This document shows positions 10,308 to 18,290 of a DNA stretch of 64,000 bases, in pieces. Every line of letters starts with the position of its first letter. Position 1 is the stretch's first letter. The notes beneath the pieces are model-generated. The model did no database searches, was not told the origin of the DNA, and worked only from the letters and a program-made list of their open reading frames with translations. The DNA is from Microbacterium sp. Root180. GTDB lineage: Bacteria > Actinomycetota > Actinomycetes > Actinomycetales > Microbacteriaceae. The position numbers and the translations under genes were made by a program. Location: assembly GCF_001428485.1 (NCBI RefSeq), contig NZ_LMHS01000003.1, positions 1,116,922 to 1,180,921 on the forward strand, given 5' to 3'.

Positions 10308-11645
10308 TCACTCGCCGGTGCCCATACCTGCGAGCTTCTGCTTCTCGATGATGTCGGTGATCGCCGCCTGAGCCTCGTCGAACGAGGCCTCGATGTCACC
10401 ACCGCGCATGGCCTTCTCGAGTGCGGTCGCGAACGCGAGGCTCACGTCCCACGGGTAGGCCGGCTCGCCCTTGGCGTGCGCGACGATCTGCTCGGAGATG
10501 ATCGCCATATAAGGGTTCTCCGCGGCTTCGGGGTCCGCGGCGAGCGCTTCGTCGACACTGGTCGTCGCCGCGTACTTCGAGAAACCACTCGCAGCGAAGA
10601 ACTCGACGAGGTTCTCGGGATTGTCGGCGAGCATGTACGAGACGAAGTCGGCCGCCTGCTGCTGGACCTTGGACTTCGAGTCGACCGTCAGCGTCCATCC
10701 GCCGAGCGTCGCGGTCGGCTTGGTGGCGTCGCCGTCCGACGACGGGAACGGCGCCACCGCGAAGTTCTCCTGCGTCGTGGTCCAGTCGGGGTTGCCGGCG
10801 ATCTGGCCGAGCGCCCACGATCCGCAGGCGCTCATCGCGACAGTGCCTTCGCCGAAGAAGGAGCAGTCCGCGTAGCCGTACGTCGCCTCCTGCGGCATGA
10901 GCTTGTCCATGTAGAGCGTCTGGTAGAGGCTCGCGAGCTTCTCGTAGTTCGGGTCGGTCGCATGCGCCTCGGACCAGTCGCCGCGCAGGGGCAGCGCGCC
11001 GGCCGTGTTCCACTGGCCACCCCACGAGGACCAGCCGAGGTCGGGAGCAGTCTGCGCGACGTTCATGCCGTACACGCCATCCTTGGTGAGGGCGCGTGCG
11101 TCCTCGATGAGCTCTTCGTACGTCGTGGGCGGCGCGTCGATGCCGGCCGCTTCGAACAGGTCGGTGCGGTAGAACAGCACGGTCGAGGGCTCGACGAGCA
11201 TCGGGTAGCCGTAGACGCCCTCGTCGACCGTCACGAAGTCGGCGACGTTCTCCTTGATGTCGGCGATCGCCTGGTCGTCCATCAGCGTGGTCAGGTCGGC
11301 GAGCTGGCCGTTGGCCTGCATCGGCTTGATGTTTCCGTAGTTCGTCGTCTTGACGTCGGGAGCCTTGCCGGCGGCCTGCGCGGCCTTGAGCTTCTGGTCC
11401 CAGGTGTCCGCCGGAACGACGGTGTACTCGATCTCGATCTCGTCCTGCGACTCGTTGAAGTCGGCGACCTGCTGCTTGAACCAGGCCTGCTGGTAGTCCT
11501 CGAACTTCTGCTGCCAGAAGATCACCTTGGCCTTGCCGTCCTCGGTCGTCGGCGTGCCGCCGCTGCCGGCGCAACCGGCGAGCAATGCGCCCGCCGAAGC
11601 GGCCGCCACGACGGCGAGCACCAGCCTGCTGTTTCTCTTGTGCAT
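10308..11645 (-). CDS. Sugar-binding lipoprotein of ABC transporter
   Basis: A 445-residue extracellular solute-binding protein (family 1). The signal peptide ends in LLAGC with lipidated Cys25. The mature protein shows the usual two-lobe layout (VIFWQQKFEDYQQAW, later GWTLTVDSKSKVQQQAADFVSYM). It captures the sugar or oligosaccharide for the two downstream permeases. The start is set by AGGAGG just upstream. Two operator-like sites lie 136 and 276 bp upstream of its start. Substrate cannot be read from sequence; context suggests arabinan oligosaccharides. Confidence 0.92.
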   Translation of the reverse strand: MHKRNSRLVLAVVAAASAGALLAGCAGSGGTPTTEDGKAKVIFWQQKFEDYQQAWFKQQVADFNESQDEIEIEYTVVPADTWDQKLKAAQAAGKAPDVKTTNYGNIKPMQANGQLADLTTLMDDQAIADIKENVADFVTVDEGVYGYPMLVEPSTVLFYRTDLFEAAGIDAPPTTYEELIEDARALTKDGVYGMNVAQTAPDLGWSSWGGQWNTAGALPLRGDWSEAHATDPNYEKLASLYQTLYMDKLMPQEATYGYADCSFFGEGTVAMSACGSWALGQIAGNPDWTTTQENFAVAPFPSSDGDATKPTATLGGWTLTVDSKSKVQQQAADFVSYMLADNPENLVEFFAASGFSKYAATTSVDEALAADPEAAENPYMAIISEQIVAHAKGEPAYPWDVSLAFATALEKAMRGGDIEASFDEAQAAITDIIEKQKLAGMGTGE

Positions 11646-11780
11646 TGGTCCCTCCTCAGGAACTCGGCTCTTCGGTGAGCCGACGCTGTGGCCGGTCAGG
11701 AAGCCCGGTCGTGACGTCGATCGGCGCTTCGCGGCGGCGCCGCGGATCGTCACTGATCTCGTCTGGTGGCGAGATTATGC

Positions 11781-11792
11781 GAAATCGATTTC
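11781..11792. promoter_or_regulatory. LacI-type operator upstream of importer
   Basis: A perfect GAAATCGATTTC, 136 bp upstream of the sugar-binding protein start. It is identical to the copies at 1580 and 13174. Confidence 0.8.
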
Positions 11793-11920
11793 AAGTGCAA
11801 GAGCGGTTCACTCCCGTTCGCGTGCTGCCCGAGGCCACCGCAGGCGTCGGAAGGCCTGAAATCAGACCTGAATCCTCGTGCGGCAGCGCTGCAACGCCGC
11901 GGAACGCGGCTGTGGTGCTC

Positions 11921-11932
11921 TGTATCGATTTC
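11921..11932. promoter_or_regulatory. Weak LacI-type operator
   Basis: TGTATCGATTTC matches 9 of 12 positions, with one half-site intact. It lies 140 bp from the perfect site at 11781, a distance compatible with looping. Confidence 0.45.
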
Positions 11933-11956
11933 ACAACGACGCCCGTCTCCGCCCGG

Positions 11957-13123
11957 TCACGAGACCTTGTCGAGGTCCGCCGAGAACCAGAACACGTTGT
12001 ACGGATCCCAGAGCGACATCGAGAAGTAGATGCGCTTGCCGTCGTCGGCGACATAGCGCGGGCTCATATACGGGGAGTACAACCCAGGGTAATCGGCGCT
12101 CGAGACGAGCTCGATCGGGTCGCCCCACGGTCCCCACGGAGTGATGCCCTCGCGGATGTAGGCGTTGCCCCCGTCGGAGTAGGTCATGACCCATCGCTCG
12201 AGATACGTGGACCACATCACCGACAGCTCGCCGATCGTGCCGTCCACGACGAGCTCCGCGGCATCCATATCCGACTCCCAGATCGGATCCGCCGAGTCAT
12301 CGGTGCCGGCGAAGTACGTGTACGCGTCGGCATCCTCGACCGCGTCCTCGGTGGCGGGGACCCGCATCAGCGCGACGCCGCCGAAACGCCCGGCCGGGAT
12401 CGTCCAGAAGTAGAGGTACTCCGTGCCCTCTTCCGTGACGTGGACGGGCGCGACCTGGATGAAGTTCGAGTCGCCCGGCCACTGCGGGCTGTCCAGGGCC
12501 GTCCAGGTCTCCCCCTGATCGGTCGACTTCGCCAGGCCCGCGTAGTTCGCATCCCATGCGCCCGGCTCGCCCCAGAACTTCACCGACATGTACGAGATGT
12601 ACAGCGTCTCGCCGATCGCGAAGCCGTGGGTCGGGATCTTCGTGACCTCGCCCTCCCCGTTGTTCGCGTCGTGGTCGCCTTCGACGAGCGCCTCGGCCCA
12701 GCCGATGTCATCGGCAGGCGCCCAGCCGTCGAAGGTGATGCCGTCGGACGGGTCGTCGTCGGTCGTCCATGCTGAGACGTTGGACCGCCAGATGCCACCC
12801 TGCCCTCCGATGGAGTCGGGGTCGCGCTCCCCGAAGGTGTCCCCGAAGAAGAAGTAGGTGCGATCGCCGATCGTCGTCATCGAGCCGAGGTCGGTGCCGG
12901 CGACGGCAGCACTCTCGGTGTCGTTGATCGCGTCGGGTCCCGTGAGCTGTGCGATCTCGGTCAGTCCACTCACCCCTTCGAGGACGAAGGGCTTGTCCTG
13001 GTCGGTGCCGATCGGCACGGCGCCGGTGCCCGATGCCCCGCAGCCGCTCGTCAGAGCGATGGCCAGGAGGGCGAACGCCGCAAGAGCGGTTCGGTGGAGC
13101 GGGCGCGCGTTGTGAGCAGACAT
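11957..13123 (-). CDS. DUF4185 (GH183-like) lipoprotein
   Basis: A 388-residue lipoprotein with lipobox LTSGC (Cys28). The DUF4185 core carries GTDLG (Asp78) and FGDTFG (Asp95), the same aspartate pair as the secreted paralogue at 5193. It also shares PGAWDANYAGLAKS and SSADYPGLYSPYM with that paralogue. There is no extra binding domain, so it is the surface-tethered version. GH183 enzymes are endo-D-arabinanases; I infer that function here. The ATG follows CGAGGAGG, and a perfect operator lies 51 bp upstream. Confidence 0.83.
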   Translation of the reverse strand: MSAHNARPLHRTALAAFALLAIALTSGCGASGTGAVPIGTDQDKPFVLEGVSGLTEIAQLTGPDAINDTESAAVAGTDLGSMTTIGDRTYFFFGDTFGERDPDSIGGQGGIWRSNVSAWTTDDDPSDGITFDGWAPADDIGWAEALVEGDHDANNGEGEVTKIPTHGFAIGETLYISYMSVKFWGEPGAWDANYAGLAKSTDQGETWTALDSPQWPGDSNFIQVAPVHVTEEGTEYLYFWTIPAGRFGGVALMRVPATEDAVEDADAYTYFAGTDDSADPIWESDMDAAELVVDGTIGELSVMWSTYLERWVMTYSDGGNAYIREGITPWGPWGDPIELVSSADYPGLYSPYMSPRYVADDGKRIYFSMSLWDPYNVFWFSADLDKVS

Positions 13124-13173
13124 GATCCTCCTCGATCGTCGCGAGTCACGATACGAGGAGACGGCCGAAATGC

Positions 13174-13185
13174 GAAATCGATTTC
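13174..13185. promoter_or_regulatory. LacI-type operator upstream of DUF4185 lipoprotein
   Basis: A perfect GAAATCGATTTC, 51 bp upstream of the DUF4185 lipoprotein start. It marks the right end of the regulon. Confidence 0.8.
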
Positions 13186-13283
13186 AGCGATTCTCGGGCA
13201 CTATTCGAGAGCGGCGGCGATCTCGTCGGCGGTCGGCATCGACTCCGCTGCGCCGTGACGGGTGAGCGAGACGGATGCCGGCG

Positions 13284-13688
13284 TCAGGCGTGGGCGTCGA
13301 GCCAGTCACGAGCGACGCGCCGGGGCGCCCGCAGCAGCCACGCGTCGGTCACGACCTCGCGGAGCTGTGCGACCTCGATCCGGTCGAGTCGCACGAGCAC
13401 GGCCGGGTAGCCGTCGAAGTGCGGGATGGTGAAGAACGCGTCGGGGAACGTCTCCAGGAGCGCCTCCTTCTCATCGAGCCCGTCGGTGCGCACGCCGACC
13501 ACGACGCCGTCCGGCCACGACCGGCCGAGCTTCTCGAGGGCGACGAGGTCGGCCTTGCCCGGACCCCGCTCCCAGACGAACGCACCGGCGTCGGTGCGCC
13601 ACGTCGCTCCGCCGCGGTGGCCGTCGACGCGCTCGTGCACTCCGGGCAGCGCCAGCGCGAGCTCCCTCACCTGGTCGAGCGTCGCCAT
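13284..13688 (-). CDS. MmcQ/YjbR-family protein
   Basis: A 134-residue protein of the YjbR/MmcQ fold. The start MATLDQVRELALALPGVHE is the family hallmark, with later FTIPHFDGYPAVLVRLDR. Members are small cytoplasmic proteins with a DNA-binding-like double-wing fold and no settled biochemical role. I choose the internal ATG that matches family starts rather than a start 36 bp upstream. It stands alone between the glycan locus and the heat-shock operon. Confidence 0.85.
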   Translation of the reverse strand: MATLDQVRELALALPGVHERVDGHRGGATWRTDAGAFVWERGPGKADLVALEKLGRSWPDGVVVGVRTDGLDEKEALLETFPDAFFTIPHFDGYPAVLVRLDRIEVAQLREVVTDAWLLRAPRRVARDWLDAHA

Positions 13689-13765
13689 GCGTTCATCGTG
13701 GCGCGGGGGCGCGACATCCGCCACCCCCGCAGGGAGATCACCGGACCGGCCGACGGGTCTGCGCG

Positions 13766-14251
13766 CTAAGGCTCCCGCGCGTCGCCGGGCGCGGCATCCG
13801 CTTCGCCTTCGCCCTGCTCGAGCTGGTGGCGCGGCCGCCAGACGACGAGCTCGGTGGCGCGGCGCACGCGCGTTCCGCTGCGCAGTGTCACGACGGCGCC
13901 GGTCGCGCCGGCCGCGAAGACGCGGGCGCCCGGGCGTCGCTCGAGCTCGATGCGGACGCGGTCCTCGAGGTCGCGGACGCGGCCGTGGAGCTCTCGGACG
14001 CGATCTTCGAGCTCGAGGATGCGGACGATCGCCGGAAGGCCGATGCCTTCGGCCGACATACGTGCCACTTCGCGCAGCTGCGCGACATGGCGCAGCGAGT
14101 ACCGGCGGGAGCCGCCCGGCGTGCGGGCGGGCACGACCAGCCCGAGGCGGTCGTACTGGCGGAGCGTCTGCGGGTGCATGCCCGAGAGCTCGGCGGCGAC
14201 GGCGATCGCGAAGATCGGCGCGTCGTCGTCGATGTCGTGCTGCTCTGCCAT
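13766..14251 (-). CDS. hspR: Heat-shock repressor HspR (MerR family)
   Basis: A 161-residue MerR-type regulator. The winged helix is at residues 12-70 (AIAVAAELSGMHPQTLRQYDRLGLV, then GGSRRYS), followed by a coiled coil (ELEDRVRELHGRVRDLEDRV). Its position as last gene of dnaK-grpE-dnaJ is diagnostic for HspR, which binds HAIR inverted repeats and represses the operon with DnaK as co-repressor. Two HAIR-like sites are present upstream of dnaK. An overlapping GTG one codon upstream is an alternative start. A 107-bp gap separates it from dnaJ. Confidence 0.93.
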   Translation of the reverse strand: MAEQHDIDDDAPIFAIAVAAELSGMHPQTLRQYDRLGLVVPARTPGGSRRYSLRHVAQLREVARMSAEGIGLPAIVRILELEDRVRELHGRVRDLEDRVRIELERRPGARVFAAGATGAVVTLRSGTRVRRATELVVWRPRHQLEQGEGEADAAPGDAREP

Positions 14252-14358
14252 CACCGTCGCCCCCTCTCGTTCACGAGGTCAGGAGATCTGGCCGTGCACA
14301 GGACGATTCGCGAGGAATCGTCCTGTTCTCGCCGGATCTCCTGTTCTGGGGAAGCATG

Positions 14359-15357
14359 TCAGCCGCGCGCCTTGCTCATCAGGTCGGCGCGCGGGTTCTC
14401 CTTGGGTTCGAGCTCGTGATAGCGCTCGAGCGCCTCGCGGGCGGCGTCGTCGAGGTGCGACGGCACCGCCACCTGCACCTCGGCGAGGAGATCGCCGGTG
14501 CCCTTGGCGGTCGCGACACCGCGCCCCTTCACCCGCAGGACGCGGCCGGACGGGGTTCCCGGGGCGACGCGGAGCTTGACGGGCTCGCCGCCCAGCGTGG
14601 GCACCTCGATCGTCGCGCCGAGTGCCGCCTCGGTGAAGGTCACGGGCACGGTGACCCGCAGGTTCGGGCCGTCGCGCGTGAAGACGGGGTGCGGCCGTAC
14701 CGCGACCTGTACGACGATGTCGCCCGTCTCGCCGCCGTCGGGCGACGGGCGCCCGCGGCCGCGCAGCCGGATCTTCTGCCCGTCGGACACGCCGGCAGGG
14801 ATCTTCACCTTGAAGGGGCGGCCGTCTTCGCCCTGCAGGGAGATCGTCTCGCCCTTGGTCGCGGTGACGAAGTCGATCGTCGTGCGCGCGGTGACGTCCG
14901 CGCCCTTCGTGGGGCCGCCGTACCCGCGGTAGCCGCCGGTCGACTGACCGAACCGGCCGGTGCCGAACCCGCCCCCCTGCTGCTGGTTGAACATCGAGAA
15001 GATGTCGTCGAAGTCCTCCGACTGGTATCGCGTGCCACCGCCACGGCCCTGGTTGAACATGCTGAAGACGTCTTCGAAGCCGCCGTTGCCGGCTTGCCCG
15101 CCCGAGGTGAAGCGAGCGCCGGAGCCCATCGCCCGGATCTGGTCGTACTCCTTGCGCTGCTCGGCGTCGGAGAGCACCGAGTACGCCTCGCTGACCTCCT
15201 TGAACTTCGCCTCCGCGGCCGCATCGCCGGCGTTGGAGTCCGGGTGGTAGGTGCGCGCGAGCTTGCGGTAGGTCTTCTTGAGATCGGCGTCGGCGACGTC
15301 CTTGGGCACGCCGAGGATCTTGTAGAAGTCCTTGTCGAACCAGTCCTGACTGGCCAT
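14359..15357 (-). CDS. dnaJ: DnaJ-family co-chaperone (no zinc finger)
   Basis: A 332-residue J-domain protein that stimulates DnaK ATPase. The J domain is at residues 7-75 with the invariant HPD in RTYHPDSNA. A long Gly/Phe-rich region follows (about 80-150), in which FSMFNQ occurs twice. The zinc-finger repeats (CxxCxGxG) of classical DnaJ are absent, making it a CbpA/DnaJ type II protein. The C-terminal substrate domains read KVKIPAGVSDGQKIRLRGRG. It is 17 bp downstream of grpE. Confidence 0.93.
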   Translation of the reverse strand: MASQDWFDKDFYKILGVPKDVADADLKKTYRKLARTYHPDSNAGDAAAEAKFKEVSEAYSVLSDAEQRKEYDQIRAMGSGARFTSGGQAGNGGFEDVFSMFNQGRGGGTRYQSEDFDDIFSMFNQQQGGGFGTGRFGQSTGGYRGYGGPTKGADVTARTTIDFVTATKGETISLQGEDGRPFKVKIPAGVSDGQKIRLRGRGRPSPDGGETGDIVVQVAVRPHPVFTRDGPNLRVTVPVTFTEAALGATIEVPTLGGEPVKLRVAPGTPSGRVLRVKGRGVATAKGTGDLLAEVQVAVPSHLDDAAREALERYHELEPKENPRADLMSKARG

Positions 15358-15374
15358 GGATGCTCCTCCCCGGC

Positions 15375-15977
15375 CTATTCGGCCGGCACCGCGACGACGA
15401 CCTTCGCGGGGCGGAGCTCGACGGAGCCGAGACGGTAGCCGGTCTCGACGACCTCGAGGATCGTCGGCGTCTCGACCCCGGCGGTCGGCGCCTGGAAGAT
15501 CGCCTCGTGCTGCTGCGGGTCGAAGACCTCGCCGGCAGCGCCGTAGGTGACGAGGCCCATGCGCTCGGCCACGCCACGGAGCTTCTCGGCGATCGCCCAG
15601 AACGGCGTGCCCTCTTCGAGGTCGCCGTGCTTCTCGGCACGGTCGAGGTCGTCGAGCACGGGCAGGAGGCCCTTGGCCACCGCGCCCTTGGCGCGCTCGA
15701 TCTCGATCTCCCGCTGCTCCTCGGTGCGGCGGCGGTAGTTCGCGTACTCGGCCTGCAGTCGCTTGAGGTCATTCAGCAGCTGCGACTCGAGGTCGGCGAT
15801 GACGGCGTCCTCGGCGGCGGCATCCGGATTCTGTGCCGCGCCCAGGATGTCGTCGACCGTCAGCTCGTCGTCGGTGCCCTGCCCGTCCTGCGGGTCGGGG
15901 TCGGAGGCGTGCGCCTCCGACCCCTCGCCCGGACGGACCTCGTCGCCCTGCGGCTCTTCGAAGTCCTTGTCTGCCAT
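15375..15977 (-). CDS. grpE: Nucleotide exchange factor GrpE
   Basis: A 200-residue GrpE, which releases ADP from DnaK. An acidic disordered N-terminus (about 50 residues) precedes the long dimer helix (LLNDLKRLQAEYANYRRRTEEQ) and the beta domain ending in GYRLGSVELRPAKVVVA. It starts 2 bp after the dnaK stop, so translation is coupled. Confidence 0.95.
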   Translation of the reverse strand: MADKDFEEPQGDEVRPGEGSEAHASDPDPQDGQGTDDELTVDDILGAAQNPDAAAEDAVIADLESQLLNDLKRLQAEYANYRRRTEEQREIEIERAKGAVAKGLLPVLDDLDRAEKHGDLEEGTPFWAIAEKLRGVAERMGLVTYGAAGEVFDPQQHEAIFQAPTAGVETPTILEVVETGYRLGSVELRPAKVVVAVPAE

Positions 15978-15979
15978 GG

Positions 15980-17848
15980 TTACTTCTTCTCGTCCTCGTC
16001 GTCGATGACCTCGGCGTCGACGACATCCTCGTCGGAGTCGGTCGCACCGCTGTCGCCGGCGGGCTCGTCAGCGGGGGCGTCCGCCGCCTGCTGAGCGGCC
16101 TGGCTCGAGGCGTAGATCGCCTCGCCGAGCTTGCCCTGGCTCTGGTTGAGCTTGTCGAACGCGGTCTTCACAGCCTCGTCGTCCTCGCCGGCCAGTGCCG
16201 ACTTGAGAGCGTCGACGTCGCCCTGCACCTCGGACTTGACGTCCTCGGGAAGCTTGTCGTCGTTCTCCTTGATGAGCTTCTCGATCGAGTACGACAGGGT
16301 CTCGGCCTGGTTGCGCACCTCGGCGGCCTCGCGACGCTTCTTGTCTTCAGCGGCGTGCTCCTCGGCCTCGCGCACCATGCGCTCGATGTCGTCCTTGGGC
16401 AGCGACGAGCCGCCCGTGATCGTCATCGACTGCTCCTTGCCGGTGCCCTTGTCCTTCGCCGAGACGTGGACGATGCCGTTCGCGTCGATGTCGAAGGTGA
16501 CCTCGACCTGCGGGATGCCGCGCGGGGCCGGTGCGATGCCGGTGAGCTCGAACGTGCCCAGCGGCTTGTTGTCGCGCGTGAACTCGCGCTCGCCCTGGAA
16601 GACCTGGATCGCGACCGATGGCTGGTTGTCGTCGGCGGTCGTGAAGGTCTCGCTGCGCTTGGTCGGGATGGCGGTGTTGCGCTCGATGAGCTTCGTCATG
16701 ATGCCGCCCTTGGTCTCGATTCCGAGGCTCAGGGGGGTCACGTCGATGAGCAGCACGTCCTTGCGCTCGCCCTTGAGGACGCCGGCCTGGAGGGCCGCGC
16801 CGACGGCGACGACCTCATCCGGGTTGACGCCCTTGTTGGGCTCCTTGCCGGCCTCGCGCTGCACGAGCTCGCTCACGGCGGGCATGCGGGTCGAGCCGCC
16901 GACGAGCACGACGTGGTCGATGTCGGCGACCTTGATGCCGGCCTCGCGGATGACGTCTTCGAACGGCTTCTTGGTGCGGTCGAGGAGGTCCTTGGTGAGG
17001 TCCTCGAACTTGGCGCGGGTGATCGTCTCGGAGAGCGAGACGGGGCCGGAGTCGGTGAGCGACAGGTACGGCAGGTTCACCGACGTGCTCGTCGACGAGG
17101 AGAGCTCCTTCTTCGCCTGCTCCGCGGCCTCCTTGAGGCGCTGCAGCGCGATCTTGTCGCCCGAGACGTCGACGCCGGTGGTGTCCTTGAACTGCTTGAT
17201 GAAGTAGTCCACGAGACGCTGGTCCCAGTCGTCGCCGCCGAGGCGGTTGTCACCGGCGGTCGAGCGCACCTGGATGGTCGAGAAGTCATCGTCCTTGCCC
17301 ACCTCGAGCAGCGAGACGTCGAACGTTCCGCCACCGAGGTCGAAGACGAGGATGAGCTCGTCCTCCTTGCCGCGGTCGAGGCCGTAGGCCAGTGCGGCCG
17401 CCGTGGGCTCGTTGATGATGCGCAGGACGTTGAGGCCGGCGATCTCGCCGGCCTCCTTGGTCGCCTGACGCTCGGCGTCGTTGAAGTACGCGGGGACCGT
17501 GATGACGGCATCCGTCACCGTGTCGCCCAGGTACTGCTCGGCGTCGCGCTTGAGCTTCTGGAGGATGCGCGCGGAGATCTCCTGCGGCGTCCACTTCTTG
17601 CCGTCGACCTCGAAGGTCCAGTCGGTGCCCATGTGGCGCTTGACCGACGAGACGGTGCGGTCGACGTTGGTGACGGCCTGGCGCTTCGCGGTCTCGCCGA
17701 CGAGCACCTCGCCGTCCTTGGTGAACGCGACGACCGACGGGGTCGTGCGGAAGCCCTCGGCGTTGGCGATGACCTTGGGCTCGCCGCCCTCGAGGACGCT
17801 GACGACCGAGTTGGTCGTACCGAGATCGATTCCGACAGCACGTGCCAT
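15980..17848 (-). CDS. dnaK: Molecular chaperone DnaK (Hsp70)
   Basis: A 622-residue Hsp70. The ATPase signatures are IDLGTTNS (residues 7-14), [13 protein letters not shown] and [13 protein letters not shown]; the substrate domain and an acidic C-terminal tail ([12 protein letters not shown]) follow. I choose the ATG giving [10 protein letters not shown] with GGAGA upstream. It is first in the dnaK-grpE-dnaJ-hspR operon, behind two HAIR-like operators. Confidence 0.97.
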   Translation of the reverse strand: MARAVGIDLGTTNSVVSVLEGGEPKVIANAEGFRTTPSVVAFTKDGEVLVGETAKRQAVTNVDRTVSSVKRHMGTDWTFEVDGKKWTPQEISARILQKLKRDAEQYLGDTVTDAVITVPAYFNDAERQATKEAGEIAGLNVLRIINEPTAAALAYGLDRGKEDELILVFDLGGGTFDVSLLEVGKDDDFSTIQVRSTAGDNRLGGDDWDQRLVDYFIKQFKDTTGVDVSGDKIALQRLKEAAEQAKKELSSSTSTSVNLPYLSLTDSGPVSLSETITRAKFEDLTKDLLDRTKKPFEDVIREAGIKVADIDHVVLVGGSTRMPAVSELVQREAGKEPNKGVNPDEVVAVGAALQAGVLKGERKDVLLIDVTPLSLGIETKGGIMTKLIERNTAIPTKRSETFTTADDNQPSVAIQVFQGEREFTRDNKPLGTFELTGIAPAPRGIPQVEVTFDIDANGIVHVSAKDKGTGKEQSMTITGGSSLPKDDIERMVREAEEHAAEDKKRREAAEVRNQAETLSYSIEKLIKENDDKLPEDVKSEVQGDVDALKSALAGEDDEAVKTAFDKLNQSQGKLGEAIYASSQAAQQAADAPADEPAGDSGATDSDEDVVDAEVIDDEDEKK

Positions 17849-17936
17849 GTGTATCTCTCCTTCATCTGGCCGGGGACATCGCCTCGGCCCGTGGTTGTTG
17901 GGGGAAGTCGGGGAGCGGCATCCGCTCGACGTACGA

Positions 17937-17957
17937 GTTGAGCCGCGATGACTCAAC
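17937..17957. promoter_or_regulatory. HAIR-like operator (HspR site) 1
   Basis: GTTGAGC-N7-ACTCAAC matches the HspR consensus CTTGAGT-N7-ACTCAAG at 11 of 14 defined positions with exact 7-bp spacing, 89 bp upstream of dnaK. Confidence 0.85.
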
Positions 17958-17989
17958 CCTACTCCGGCCTCCGAAACGTGTCAAATGAA

Positions 17990-18010
17990 GTTGATATGAC
18001 TTGACTCAAG
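17990..18010. promoter_or_regulatory. HAIR-like operator (HspR site) 2
   Basis: GTTGATA-N7-ACTCAAG matches 11 of 14 HAIR positions, with a perfect right half. Its centre is 53 bp from site 1, about five helical turns. Confidence 0.8.
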
Positions 18011-18068
18011 TTTGGTGGGATTGCGGGCCGCGGGTGTGGTCGGAAAGTCAGGATCCTCTCGTTTCCGT

Positions 18069-18204
18069 ATGTGAGTTGCGGGTCACGCACCCCCATGTGA
18101 GTTGCGGGTCACACACCCCCATGTGAGTTGCGGGTCACGCACCCCCATGTGAGTTGCGGGTCACGCACCCCCATGTGAGTTGCGGGTCACGCACCCCCAT
18201 GTGA
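18069..18204. repeat. 26-bp tandem repeat, five copies plus a diverging end
   Basis: Five head-to-tail 26-bp units start at 18069, 18095, 18121, 18147 and 18173. Each contains ATGTGAGTTGCGGGTCAC followed by a C-rich run. Copy 2 has one change (CACACAC). A sixth start at 18199 changes to GTGAACGCGAACTCAC, an approximate inverted partner of the unit core. The array lies in the 442-bp gap between dnaK and an exporter gene and codes for nothing I recognise. Confidence 0.95.
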
Positions 18205-18290
18205 ACGCGAACTCACCTGCGAAATCCGCAGAGGCTCGAAGAGCCGAGGGCGCGAAGAGCCGAGGGCGCGCCTGAGCGCCGAGGCGACCG

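Larger units (their letters stand above)
11646..11956. other. Intergenic regulatory stretch, no gene
   Basis: 311 bp between the binding-protein gene and the DUF4185 lipoprotein gene, both on the minus strand. It holds two operator-like palindromes and presumably the importer promoter. I see no convincing coding sequence. Confidence 0.6.

Noticed and set aside
13201..13290. Short minus-strand frame ending MPTADEIAAALE before the YjbR gene
   Set aside because: Looks protein-like but has no start outside the YjbR gene and is too short to support; possibly a gene remnant.
18069..18204. CRISPR array
   Set aside because: Units abut with no spacers, and no cas gene is in the window.
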